DNA from: Silene conica
Taxonomy: Eukaryota; Streptophyta; Magnoliopsida; Caryophyllales; Caryophyllaceae
Direction of reading: 5' to 3'
Assembly (NCBI GenBank): GCA_029255685.2
Contig: CM055316.2
Location: forward strand, 79,606,861 to 79,670,860
Length of the DNA stretch: 64,000 nt
Below are positions 42,908 through 58,010 of the stretch, piece by piece (within the stretch, counting starts at the first letter, position 1; each line of letters begins with the position of its first letter). The position numbers and the translations under genes are program-made. The notes under the pieces are model-generated. The model saw only the letters and a program-made list of their open reading frames with translations, made no database searches and was not told where the DNA came from.

Positions 42908-45455
42908 ATGATGGCATTGTGGAAACAGAAGCATTGGATTTCCTTTCTATTTTTGGGTATTGCTCTTATCCTCTACTACTATAAATACCCATCTTCTTCT
43001 CAAGTTTCTGAACAACTACCCAATTCCATATATGATTTCACTGTCAAGGTACCCACTACTTTTCTCGCGCGTCTGAGACCGTCTTATTCTATGATTTGTC
43101 TTCTTAATTTATTCCTGTCTTTTAATTCTTAGTTGGGTTTAATTGGGTTATCTGATGCTTGCTGGTATAAACTATAAATGTTGTAACTTGTTTAATTTGA
43201 TTCACGTCTATAAAATGTGACAGGCGGAGTTTGATAGTTGATCATAATTCCCATTGATACGTTAACAGAAGCATTAAATTGTACTCGCTCTGTCTCGGTC
43301 ATTTGTCGTCATATTCCATTTTTGGATGTCTCGGTGGCCCTTGTTATTTTAAGAATGAACTTGATGATCAATTTGATCATTCACTAAACTACTTGTCATT
43401 TAGTAATCGGCCTCCCTCCTCTTTCCTTGATCTTTGTGCCAAAACCAAAGGACAATAATTGACGGGGACGGAGTGGGTATGACCATCTAGATCAAATTAC
43501 TACCATTGGAACACAAACATGTAATTGCCCCCCTTCCGCTTTCCTTGATCTTTGTGCCGAAAACAAAGGGTAACAATTAACCAGGACGGAGGGAGTATCA
43601 CTGTATCACCCATCTAGATCGAATTACTACCTTTGGAACACAGACATGTGAGAGGGTTTTCATATGCTATGTTACTCAGACTCGTTTAGAAGTATCTAAC
43701 ACGGGTGCATGTCCAAGTGTCTGACTCGGGTAATTTTTGAAAAATATGCATATGTTGGTCTAAAATGAGGTGTACAAGTATCATACCATGTCCGAGTGTC
43801 GAGTATCGGACACGGGTACGTGAGGAAATTAGAAGAGTCGGAGTAACATAGTTCATATGTAGGTAGTTCGATCTGGATGGGAGGTAGTAGCGGTAAAGGG
43901 TATGCGTTAAAGTGAGAACCTTATTGTGAGACGGTCTAATACCGAGACAGATATGTGATTCTGTCTTGCACGGTTGCACCATTTTAGTAAACTTCTGTTT
44001 TGGCTTACACAGCATATGTGTGATTCTGTCTTGCACCATTTTGGTTTCCAATTAGTAAAGAAATGTATGGACTTTCTTGCACTTCGACAGGATATATATG
44101 GAGCGGATGTGAGCCTAAGTAACTACAAAGGGAAGGTTATTCTGCTTGTCAATGTCGCTTCAAAATGGTAAACGCGATGGCTCTTAGAGTCTGTGTTGTG
44201 ATACTTAAAACTCGTTTATATCAAACCTATCATCATAGGGAAGGGTCCGAAGGGAAGAATGATGTTCTTTCTATCTGCCCATTACTTATAAAATGTTCCG
44301 ATTTATCTAATTTGCAGCGGTTTAACGAACTCAAATTACAAGGAGCTCAACATTCTATATGAGAAGTACAAAACTCAAGGTTTACTCTTTCTCAATTATT
44401 TCCACTTCAGCATGTTTACCTTGCATTCTTTGATGGCTTTTTCTCTATGCTGATGTGACTTCCGCTTTTCCGAGAAGGGTTGGAAATACTAGCATTTCCA
44501 TGTAACCAGTTTGGATGGCAAGAACCAGGAAGCAATGAAGAGATAAAGGAAACCGTCTGCTCTACATTCAAAGCCGAATTCCCTGTCTTTCAGAAGGTAC
44601 TACTAAATCATCTCATAATCCGATTCAGACTGTTGCTGACAGAAATGCCAGACGGTCTCATAGTAATATAATCCGAGACCATCTCATTTTAACTGAAATC
44701 CCCATTGCCCATCACATTACCCATTGACCGGCTAAACCAAGTGGTGTTAGTCTAGTGGTTGCTGGGTTAAACCTTGAAGCTTGCAGAAAAGCAGGAGTTG
44801 AGAGGTCCCAGGTTCGACTCTCAGCTGGAGCAATGACCACTTGGCCACTGCAGCCCCTAAAGGGGTGGCTTACATGGTCCATGGTGGTGCGGGAATGCAT
44901 GGGCCCGGGGGATTCAACCCCCTCATCACAAAAAAAAAAAAAAAAGAACTGCTACGCTCTGGGTTAGGCCTGTAGTAACATATGCCCGTCTCATATGAAA
45001 TTTTGTGTTTTCCGATTTAGTTCAGACCTGTAAGTTAGCCTTACAGATTGAGTCAGTTACTTAGCTCTTTGATGTTCCGCTTTATTACCGCTTTCATCTC
45101 CATGTCTGATGTTCTGCTAACTGCTGAATATTGCAGATAGACGTGAACGGGAAGAATGCAGCACCCCTATACAAGTATCTAAAATCAAAGAAGGCAGGGG
45201 TCGTCATAGACGAAATCAAATGGAACTTCGCGAAATTCCTGGTGGATAAACAAGGAAATGTTGTACAAAGATACGCCCCTACTACCTCTCCTCTACAAAT
45301 TGAGGTCCTATATTTTTCCATTTTTTCAAATTTATAAAACTCCTGTTAAAAGCTGCATTTTTTTTGGCCCGACAAGTGCGACAACTATTTTATAATTCCG
45401 TCTCTGGTTTTATCTATTTCAGAGTGAAATTCAAAGCCTCCTGGCATCAGCGTAA
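42908..45455 (+). CDS. Membrane-anchored glutathione peroxidase (GPX3-like)
   Basis: A thiol peroxidase that reduces H2O2 and lipid peroxides; plant enzymes of this family use thioredoxin. There are six exons: 42908-43048, 44091-44167, 44318-44379, 44478-44596, 45137-45304, 45423-45455. They give 199 aa with an open frame. An N-terminal hydrophobic segment (about residues 11-26) followed by YYYKYPSS resembles the Arabidopsis GPX3 anchor. The peroxidatic Cys73 lies in NVASKCG, and its codon is split by intron 2. Cys102 (FPCNQF) and Cys121 (ETVC) have the spacing of the other conserved plant GPX cysteines, Cys121 being the expected resolving one. Gln108, Trp162 and Asn163 complete the active site. 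The start at 42908 (MMALW) was chosen by similarity; an in-frame ATG at 42815 would add 31 residues. The introns hold several MITEs and a SINE. GPX3 of Arabidopsis acts in H2O2 and ABA signalling; the same role here is inference. Confidence 0.93.
43284..43477. mobile_element. Stowaway MITE in GPX intron 1
   Basis: The ends CTCGCTCTGTCTCGGTCA and GACGGGGACGGAGTGGG are inverted and flanked by TA (43282-43283 and 43478-43479). Its right half plus flank is duplicated downstream to about 43650, with a second GGACGGAGGGAG at 43584-43595. Confidence 0.7.
43667..43851. mobile_element. hAT-type MITE in GPX intron 1
   Basis: A 185-bp element with an exact 8-bp duplication TTCATATG (43659-43666 and 43852-43859) and inverted ends CTATGTTACTC and GAGTAACATAG. 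It belongs to the same family as 27792-27981. Confidence 0.85.
44735..44945 (+). mobile_element. tRNA-derived SINE in GPX intron 4
   Basis: The head has an A-box-like GTTAGTCTAGTGGTTGC near 44746 and a B box AGGTTCGACTC near 44811. A tRNA-unrelated body follows, ending in an A-rich tail at about 44931-44945. Orientation matches the host gene. No clear target duplication is seen. Confidence 0.75.
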
Positions 45456-45801
45456 ACACACAGGTGGTGTTCTCGCGGACAAGATCAGGAATTTGACCAC
45501 GATCTTCGACTGCAAGGTTACCAAGTTCAGAACATCATTCTCTGATAACTGTCAGATAAACTAGAAACATGGTTTCTTCTAAACCTTTCTTCCTAATCTC
45601 ATTGCGCGAAGATTGCTGTTTCTACTGATCACATATGTACAATATTTGAATTTGATACCCAGATTACTTCTAAATGATGACTCCATTTTTACGGAATGAC
45701 ATACAGAGCTCAACCAAGTTTGGGCCATATTTATGTTATTCTGTTCTGATTGTTCTTTCTTTCAGGCCATCTGGATCGGGTTAGTTTTCTCATGTCTATC
45801 T

Positions 45802-46136
45802 GAAGTTTTTGTAAAAATGGTGCTCAAAACGGAACTAATTAACAAAATGGTGCTCATTTGAAACTATTTACCAAAAATGTTTTCACGTCACCATTTTCTA
45901 TTTTTCCTTTTTTTTTTAATTTCGTAAACGTGTCGCTGACAGCGACCAGATGAACTACCCCAATTCAGCAGTTTCTGCCTCAATTTGGTTATTTGTGTCC
46001 CGGACAGCGACACGTTTACGAAATTAAAAAAAAAAGAAAAAAAAATGGTGACGTGGAACCATTTTTGGTAAATAGTTTCAAACGAGCCCCATTTTGTTAA
46101 TTAGTTCCGTTTGAGCACCATTTTGGCAAAAACTTC
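45802..46136. mobile_element. Foldback MULE-type element
   Basis: Two arms of about 135 bp are inverted copies (starting GAAGTTTTTGTAAAAATGG and, inverted, GAAGTTTTTGCCAAAATGG). They surround a loop of roughly 60 bp with GACAGCGAC motifs. The flanks TGTCTATCT (45793-45801) and CGTCTATCT (46137-46145) form a 9-bp duplication with one mismatch. It is non-coding. It lies between the peroxidase and CDPK genes, and a transcript through it could form a long hairpin. Confidence 0.8.
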
Positions 46137-46145
46137 CGTCTATCT

Positions 46146-46565
46146 ATATGTACACACCGTAAGCTATCTCATCGTCATAATCTCCATATCTGTTCCGATC
46201 ACTATACTGGTACGGGCTGTCCCAACCTATGTTAAAACCTTCACAGCGGCGCGTTATAAAAATAAATGGCATGTAAAATGTAGCTCCTAATAAAAATGAG
46301 GTATCTGAGCATCCAACTGTAAATAGTAGATTTTTAACTACTTTTTAAAATTACCGTTAAAATTATCCTTATATTTCTCTGTAAATTTACCTTAATTTTC
46401 ACCCATTTTTTCCTCCTCCCCTAAAATTAACCCATTCCCAATTCACCCCAATTTTCTCCTCTGCAAACTTAACCCCCCTCCCAATGAATCTCCCAGACTA
46501 ACCGAACACGAAAAAAAAAAAACAGTAAAAAAAAGGTGACCTAAAATCAATTTCCATCCCCCAAA
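46146..46565. other. Upstream region of the CDPK gene
   Basis: No gene is visible. The last 150 bp are pyrimidine- and A-rich and probably contain the 5' leader of the kinase. I could not identify a reliable TATA box. Confidence 0.4.
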
Positions 46566-50871
<4,306 letters not shown>

Positions 50872-51023
50872 TGAAATGTTTAGGGAATTTTTTTTTAGAA
50901 TTGAAATATAATTTTGACTGATTTTTCTCTCTAGTCGATCTATTATTCTAAAACAAAACGATGGAACGTAATTTTGGAAGTAATAGCGAAAAAAGAAAAA
51001 AAAGGTTACAAATTATTTACGGA

Positions 51024-51250
51024 ATTACCTTTTCACATACAGATTTTACTTTTTCACATACAACATTTTTTATAAAATTTTCATACCCTACCCTTTTACA
51101 TAAATATAATCAAAATAACTCTCTTATATTTATCTAATCATCCTGCTTAATATTGAATCTATTCTAATTATTAATTATTCTAAAAGCGTAAACAATGGAT
51201 TACAAAATACAATCCTCCAATTAGTGAAATAATGTTTTATCATTCTATAC
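51024..51250. mobile_element. Truncated copy of the 7804-13640 TIR element family
   Basis: 51028-51070 (core CCTTTTCACATACAGATTTTACT) and the next 170 bp match 7811-8045, including TAATATTGAATC and CTCCAATTA phrases. I see no matching right terminus before the Stowaway element at 51519, so this copy is partial. Confidence 0.65.
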
Positions 51251-51786
51251 TTTCGAATAAATAAATAAATAAAGTATTATAATTAATTGATAAAAAAATC
51301 AAATTAAATTACTAATGAATAAAAAGAACTAAAAAAAGAAAAAACAAATTACAATTATTAACAAAATAACAAATTAATTAATATTTTAAAAAAAAGAATC
51401 AAGGCTTCACGAGAGCAGGGAAACATGAAAACAGGAACAACAACCAATGGTGACGGGACAACTACCTTATTCTACCTTATTTATTTATGGCACTGGGAAC
51501 TTTTGGTAAAGGGTAATACTCCCTCCATTCAAGTCCACACTACCACTTTCTTTTTACACGTTTGTCAACGCGTATTTTATACGGTAAATATTGTTAGCTA
51601 CGTATTTTCAAAAATTATAAAAGTTAGATATTAATAATATACTCGTAAAGATATAGAGATAGAAAAAATACTGGGTAGATATCACAAGTAAATTCAATAC
51701 CCTTTGTGTTAGTTACAACCGTTTAGAGAGAAGTTTTTCTCTCTCTTGTTAGTTACAACCGCCATTGTTGTCACTTACAAGCTCGT

Positions 51787-53302
51787 ATGGCTCGAGGACG
51801 GGGACGCCCTGCTAAAGCGCAACCACCATTGCAACGATCATCTCCTCCGGATCAATCTGATCCAAAAAATACTGGAAATTGTTCACAACTTGGAGGAAAT
51901 CCTTCAACCCAGAGATCAAAAATACCGGGAAAAACTAAATTGAGTGATTTCGTTGATACGACATCTCTGTCTAACCAGTGCGCGTCTAAAACTCCTGTGC
52001 GATCAAATCAAAACAAACCAATTTCAATTCCTATCACAATTGAAATGAATACTGAGGAACTTCCTGGGAATCCTCCAGGTGAGCAAGCGGATAGTGCAGA
52101 GCCGGTGCCAGCTTTGGGGGCCTCTGCAGTGGTTTCAAAAGCTGCTGAAACGATTCCTGGAAAAGCGGGGATTCAAGCTGCTGAGGGGTCAAAGAAATCC
52201 TGGTCTTCGGTGGTTGCGGACGCTAAAAATTTGGGTATGAGTTTATATTTTGATGAAACCAGTAAAAATGCAATTGAAATTGATATTCCTATGGAGGATG
52301 TTAAAGATGAATTAAAAATTTGGCAATTCACTTTAATGGGCAATGTAATTGGAGCAAAACCCACTTTAAACCAAATCATAACGTTTGTTAATAAGAATTG
52401 GAAGAATATGGCCAATCCTATAGTTCAATACTATAAAAAAAGGTTGGTTTAGCTTTCGATTCTCGTCAAAAGAAGAAATGAATGCCATCTTGAGAGGTGG
52501 CCCATGGGGGATAGGCTCTAACTCCTTGATCCTTAAGCAATGGTCGCCTTCTTTCTCTCTGACAATGGAGAAATTGGCTGTTGTTCCTATATGGGTTCTT
52601 TTCCCTGACTTGGAACCATATTTGTGGACTGATAATGTCTTGAGTAAAATGGCAAGTAAGATTGGCACTCCTATGTTTGCTGATCAGACTACAACTTGTA
52701 AAGCTAAATTGTCATTTGCTAGGGTTCTGGTTGAAACTGATGTCTCTAGTACTCTGCCAGAAACCATTGTTTTGAATACCCCATTTGGGCAAACTTCCCA
52801 AAGAGTGATCTATGAATGGTTGTCATTCCACTGTTCTGGGTGTGGCAAATTGGGTCATCTGTTGGCTAAATGCAAATTGCAAAAGAAGGATCAGAATGCT
52901 TCTAATGCTGAACCAAAACCTGATTCTCTGCCAACTTTAAACCCTTCCCCTATCCTGAACCCTCCTGCTGAGACAGTACTGGACTCATCATGTCATGAGC
53001 TAGGTGGTACCTCACTAAATGCTGAGTTGCTTTCAAGACAGGATGAAGAAAGGATGTTATCTTCTTCTCCATGTCTAAATGCTTCTTCAGTTTTAGATGA
53101 AATGCACTCAGAATGCCATGGACTAGGTCCTAAGTCATCTCAGTGGCAGCAGGTTAACAGACAGGGGAGGGGAGAGTCTCGAATTGCCAAGAAGAGAGAC
53201 TCTTGGGCAGATAAACTAGATGAGGGAGACCCTGTAGGCAATCTTCCTGTGGCAAATATCTTTGAACTCTTAGTGGATACTATCCCCCCAGATAAGGATT
53301 AA
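51787..53302 (+). pseudogene. LINE ORF1 (nucleic-acid-binding protein), one frameshift
   Basis: The N-terminal part (51787-52452) and C-terminal part (to 53302) are in different frames. They meet at a run of seven A at 52435-52441, where one extra A would explain the shift. The product contains a DUF4283-like domain, ending in a GPW motif near 52500, and a CCHC knuckle CSGCGKLGHLLAKC near 52832-52873, as in plant L1 ORF1 proteins. About 505 residues would be expected. Whether the shift is real, a sequencing error in a homopolymer, or tolerated by slippage cannot be told from here. Confidence 0.85.
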
Positions 53303-56300
53303 ATGAAACTATGCACTTGGAATATTAGAGGATGTAATGATCCTATAAAGCTAGTGGAACTTAAACAATTTATGGTGAGTAATAAAGTGGATGTTTTGGG
53401 TCTTTTGGAAACAAGAATAAGGGAACAGAAATCTGCAAAGATTATCAGCACTATGTTTAGAGGATATCAAGTGTTAACAAACTATAATAGACATGCTAAT
53501 GGGAGGATTTGGATAATCTGGAATCCAGTAACTATCAGTCTCTCTCATACTGATGTTCAAGCTCAATGGATCCACTGTAGGATTAGGCATTTAGCCACTG
53601 GGATTCAATTCCCTTTTACAGCAGTTTATGGTAGCAATAATGCCACTAGTAGACAAGAGCTATGGGACACCCTTCTCCATCATAGCACAACTACAGAAGC
53701 TTGGTTGATCTCTGGTGACTTTAATGTCGTGAAATGTACTTCAGAAAGACTGAGCCCCTTTCCTCCTAATCTCCCTGAAATTATGGAGTTTGCTCAGTGT
53801 ATTATACAAAGCCAGGTTGATGATCTCCACACTATTGGTTGTGAGTATACTTGGACTAATAATCAAGACCCTGCTACTAGGGTTTGGACGAAACTTGATA
53901 GAGCTTTGGTCAACCAGGCATGGATCACAAAGTTTCCTACTTCGCTGGCAAATGCTCTCCCATCTGGTATCTCAGATCACTCTCCTATACTTATCAATAT
54001 CTTTGAGGATACAAAATTTAAACCAAGATTCAGTTTCATTAATACCTGGGTGGAGCATCCAAATTATCATGCGTTAGTTTCTCTAGCTTGGCAAAAACCA
54101 GTCACTGGATCTAGCATGTTTAGACTTTTTGCTAAGCTTAAAGGTCTTAAAAATGATCTGAAAGATTTTCACTCTAAATTTTTCTCAAATATTAACCAAA
54201 GACTTAAGGATGCTAAAATGGCACTTACAAGTTGTCAACATGACCTTCAACTTTCCCCTCTCTCTTCTCATCTTATTGAGACGGAGAAGAAACTCTTGAG
54301 GGATTACAAAAACCTGCAGCAACATGAGCTTAGTATCCTTCAGCAGAGAGCTAAGCACGATAACATCCTTCAGGGGGATAGTTGTACTAAATTTTTCTTT
54401 TCTAAGATTCAGGAAAGAAAACATTTGCAGATGATAGGGGAAATAAGAAATGTTGCAGGGATTCCTTGTCTGGGAGTTGAAAATGTGGCCACGGCATTTG
54501 TTGAGTACTATCAAGGACTGTTGGGTACAGCCAGTCCTATCTCCCCTCTGGATACAAGCATTATCACTAATGGACCTGTTGTTCCTGTCTCTGATTGGAG
54601 CTCTTTAACTAGACCCATTTCAGCCATAGAAATCAAGGAGGCTTTATTTAGCATTGATTCTAGCAAAAGCCCGGGCCCTGACGGTTTTTCTTCGGGGTTT
54701 TTTAAAGCCTCATGGGATCTGATTGAGCATGATTTTTGCCAAAGCATTCAAGATTATTTCAAAACTGGGAGAATGAACAAGCAAGCTAATACCACTCTCC
54801 TGGCTCTCATCCCTAAGAAGAAGATTGTTCAATCTGTACAGGACTTTCGACCAATTTCCTGCTGCACTACAATCTATAAAACAATCAGTAAAGTTCTGGC
54901 AAAGAGACTTCAGGCAGTCATTCCTCTTCTAGTTGGCACTGAGCAGACTGCTTTTGTGCAGGGACGAAGTATATTTGAAAATATTATGTTATCCCAGGCA
55001 TTAGTTAAAGGTTACAGCAGGAAGCATATCTCTCCTAGAGGGATGATCAAAGTGGACATTCGAAAAGCTTTTGACACCTTGCAATGGGAGTTCATTCAGA
55101 ATATGTTGGTAGCTTTTAATTTTCCACCAATGTTTGTGAAATGGTTAATGGGGTGCATAACAGGGACTTGGTTCTCTCTCAAAATAAATGGTAGCATTCA
55201 TGGATTTTTCCAAGGAAGGAGTGGAGTGAGGCAAGGTGATCCACTCTCTCCATTTTTGTTCATCCTTAGTATGGAGATCTTATCTCGACATTTAAGAGAG
55301 ATTTGCTCTTCACCTCAGGTGACTTATCACCCTAAGTGCTCGAAAACCAATCTTACTCACCTGGTTTTTGCAGACGACCTCATGGTCTTTATGAGAGGTG
55401 ACCTGCCCTCCATTCTTGCTGTGAAACAGACCCTTGACAAATTTGCAGGTTGGTCAGGGTTACAGGCAAATCCTGAAAAAACTGAGATTTACTTCGGTGG
55501 TGTTAGTGATGCTGTGAAACACCTGATTCTTCACACTACTGGGTTCACTGAGGGGCAGTTTCCCTTCAGATACCTGGGACTCCCACTAAATTCTTCAAAA
55601 TTGAGAAAAGAGATGTATGCCTCTATTTTGACCAAAATTCAGCATCATCTATCCAGCTGGTCTGCTCACACCCTCACTTATGCAGGAAGACTCCAACTGC
55701 TCAATTCAGTTATTTTTGGCATTGACACTTTCTGGTGTGCAAGCATTTTGATACCAAAAGAAATTGTTAATGCTATAAATAAGTTCTGTATGCGCTATTT
55801 TTGGGGGATTAAGGATGGCCAACGAAAACTTTTGCACAAAAGTTGGGGAAGTATTTGTATGCCTTGGATGGAAGGAGGTTTAAATGTCAAAGAAATTTTA
55901 TCCTGGAATAGAGCTTTGTTTTCTAAATGGCTATGGAAACTGACTCAACCTGACACTGGTCTCTGGCAAAGATGGACTCACGATTATCTACTGCCGGGGG
56001 ATGTCTGGACTGCTCAAAGCAAGGAATATTTTCCTGAGAGTTTAAAAGGTATTCTGCAGGTTAGGGACGAATGGTTACTGAAGTATGGTTCTGTTGCGTC
56101 TGGAATTTTCCAAAGGTGCATTCAAAGAGACTATTTCTCTGTCTCTACAGCCTATGACTTACTGAGAGATCAAAAACCTCTTCAGAACAAAATGAAAGCT
56201 TTCCTTGGTAAGGAAATTATCCCTGCTCACAGGATCACAGCTGTGCTGGCTACTCAATACAAGCTTGCAACTATTGATAACATTTGTAGTAAGGGACTTC

Positions 56301-56668
56301 AGTTGATAAACAGATGTAGCTTGTGCAAACAGACTAATGAAAGCCATCATCATCTCTTCTTTGAATGTGCTTATTCAACCACAGTTTGGGGGGCCATTCA
56401 AGATTGGATGGGAATTGCTACTGGTAAAACAAAACTAGCACAGAACCTAGACTGGATTCTCAGAAGAAGGAATAAGAAACATTGGAAAGCACAGTGGTTT
56501 AGATGCAGTCTTACAGCTACAATTTACCATCTCTGGCAGGAAATGAATAAGCGGATTTTCTCTGGGCGTGAAATGCTACAGGAAGAAGTGGTCAAATTGA
56601 TTAAGAGGACAGTTAGCACTAGAATTCATCAGTGTATCCCTGTCCCTTTTTCAGCAATACTTTGTTGA
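53303..56668 (+). CDS. LINE ORF2: endonuclease and reverse transcriptase
   Basis: 1121 codons without interruption. An apurinic-type endonuclease occupies about residues 1-225, with CTWNIRG at the start, GDFNVV near 139 and SDHSPI near 224. The reverse transcriptase runs from about 450 to 740, with SPGPDGF, QGDPLSPFLF and FADD near 690. A C-terminal Cys/His region (CSLCKQTNESHHHLFFEC), the zf-RVT domain of plant LINEs, lies near 1010. I see no RNase H domain. The start codon abuts the ORF1 stop (TAA then ATG at 53300-53305), suggesting translation by reinitiation. All expected catalytic motifs are present, so the protein may be functional. Confidence 0.93.
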   Translation: MKLCTWNIRGCNDPIKLVELKQFMVSNKVDVLGLLETRIREQKSAKIISTMFRGYQVLTNYNRHANGRIWIIWNPVTISLSHTDVQAQWIHCRIRHLATGIQFPFTAVYGSNNATSRQELWDTLLHHSTTTEAWLISGDFNVVKCTSERLSPFPPNLPEIMEFAQCIIQSQVDDLHTIGCEYTWTNNQDPATRVWTKLDRALVNQAWITKFPTSLANALPSGISDHSPILINIFEDTKFKPRFSFINTWVEHPNYHALVSLAWQKPVTGSSMFRLFAKLKGLKNDLKDFHSKFFSNINQRLKDAKMALTSCQHDLQLSPLSSHLIETEKKLLRDYKNLQQHELSILQQRAKHDNILQGDSCTKFFFSKIQERKHLQMIGEIRNVAGIPCLGVENVATAFVEYYQGLLGTASPISPLDTSIITNGPVVPVSDWSSLTRPISAIEIKEALFSIDSSKSPGPDGFSSGFFKASWDLIEHDFCQSIQDYFKTGRMNKQANTTLLALIPKKKIVQSVQDFRPISCCTTIYKTISKVLAKRLQAVIPLLVGTEQTAFVQGRSIFENIMLSQALVKGYSRKHISPRGMIKVDIRKAFDTLQWEFIQNMLVAFNFPPMFVKWLMGCITGTWFSLKINGSIHGFFQGRSGVRQGDPLSPFLFILSMEILSRHLREICSSPQVTYHPKCSKTNLTHLVFADDLMVFMRGDLPSILAVKQTLDKFAGWSGLQANPEKTEIYFGGVSDAVKHLILHTTGFTEGQFPFRYLGLPLNSSKLRKEMYASILTKIQHHLSSWSAHTLTYAGRLQLLNSVIFGIDTFWCASILIPKEIVNAINKFCMRYFWGIKDGQRKLLHKSWGSICMPWMEGGLNVKEILSWNRALFSKWLWKLTQPDTGLWQRWTHDYLLPGDVWTAQSKEYFPESLKGILQVRDEWLLKYGSVASGIFQRCIQRDYFSVSTAYDLLRDQKPLQNKMKAFLGKEIIPAHRITAVLATQYKLATIDNICSKGLQLINRCSLCKQTNESHHHLFFECAYSTTVWGAIQDWMGIATGKTKLAQNLDWILRRRNKKHWKAQWFRCSLTATIYHLWQEMNKRIFSGREMLQEEVVKLIKRTVSTRIHQCIPVPFSAILC

Positions 56669-56778
56669 CCTATACTAATTATAGGTTTTAGCTTTGATAA
56701 TTGGATAGAGGATAGTCTTGTAAGATCCATGCTTTCATTTTTCCCTGAGAGGATGAATAAAAGTTAACTTTCTTGCAA

Positions 56779-56812
<34 letters not shown>

Positions 56813-57048
56813 TATACTCGTAAAGACGAATCAAACAAGATCCCACATGGATATAATTTCATTTACGTATCGAGAGAAAATCGGATTTGAATGATCGTTT
56901 GTGAATAGTGTGTAAAAAACAAAGTGGTAGTGTAGTCTTGAAGGGAGGGAGTAACTAATAAGAAAATGGAAAGAAAATAAAACCGCTCACTTCTCCTTTT
57001 TTAGTGTTTTGTTTGACACTTTTTTTCATTTTCTTTCCTCGTTCTTTA

Positions 57049-57420
57049 GACCATCCCCAAACAAGGTCGATTGGGAGGTCGGTATGGAGTCGAATCAAGT
57101 TAAATGTAATTAAGAAATCGATTAGAATTGACTCAAGTCAATTTGAGTCACAAATCGACCCAATTTGAGGTAAATTGATTCACCAATCGACCTCATACGT
57201 GGCACATTTTAATTGGTTTCAAGTCACTTCCAACCATTTAAGAAAAAGAAGAAAAAAAATGAGTGCATTTGTTTAATTTCTTAATTAAATTGATTTAGTT
57301 ATTGACCTAGGTCGTGACTTTTTGCTTGGGAGGGTTTAAGTAGGTCAAGGTCGATAAGGGGAGATTAAGGTATAATATGCAATTGACCCGATTAAATTGA
57401 TTTCTTGCTTGGGAATGGTC
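57049..57420. mobile_element. Harbinger-like MITE
   Basis: A 372-bp element flanked by TTA (57046-57048 and 57421-57423). Its ends are GACCATCCCCAAACAAG and, inverted, GACCATTCCCAAGCAAG. It is related to 15034-15413. Confidence 0.82.
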
Positions 57421-57423
57421 TTA

Positions 57424-57934
57424 GAATGGGTCTATTCCAATTTCCTCTCTTTTTTTTTTTTGATTTTTTTTCATGTGTATGCAAAGTTTGAAACTTAAAT
57501 CTTTGGTTTAGTGGCATAGACCAAATTTGTTAGATTTAATCTAAACTGAATCTAAAATATTTAAATACATCTTCCCCGCCACATGGAGAGTGCTAGGGCG
57601 TCAATTCGGTACCACTTTAATTGAAAATAATAGAAAAATCTGATTAAAATTAATCTAAATTTCAATTTTGTGCGAGAGTAGAAGGATGGAATTGTAATTC
57701 AAAATTTATCATCTTCCTAGCCAAACGGAGTTTTAACTCTTATATGCTTTTAAATCCAATTGAAGAATAGAGATTGTAATTTCTCCGTTCACTTAGATTC
57801 CATACGTTTCATTAAATTTTATGAAAAATTGATGTACTTCGTACAAACTCATGTTTACCATAATATTGAAATAATATTGAAAATATTTCTCTAATCAATT
57901 TATTAAGTGTACCCTAGTTTAAAAACCGAATTAA
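57424..57934. other. Intergenic DNA without a recognisable gene
   Basis: AT-rich sequence between a MITE and the CDPK pseudogene. I see no coding region, RNA gene or repeat boundary that I can support. Confidence 0.4.
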
Positions 57935-58010
57935 TTAACCTTTTTTATTAACATAATTTTGAGTAAATGAGAATTATTGTAGGTGGTAGCAGATAGGCAG
58001 ATAGTATTAG

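Larger units (their letters stand above)
51652..56811 (+). mobile_element. Full-length L1-type LINE
   Basis: A non-LTR retrotransposon with a 5' leader, ORF1, ORF2 and a poly(A) tail (about 56777-56796, followed by an AT run). It is bounded by the 15-bp target duplication ATATACTCGTAAAGA (51637-51651 and 56812-56826). The exact duplication and pure tail suggest a recent insertion. ORF2 is uninterrupted. ORF1 carries one apparent frameshift. It lies inside a Stowaway MITE about 0.8 kb downstream of the CDPK gene. Confidence 0.93.
51519..56951. mobile_element. Stowaway MITE split by a LINE
   Basis: The ends CTCCCTCCATTCAAGTCCAC (51519-) and GACTTGAAGGGAGGGAG (-56951) are inverted and flanked by TA (51517-51518 and 56952-56953). 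Removing the LINE and one copy of its target duplication leaves 258 bp, a normal Stowaway size. Confidence 0.88.
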
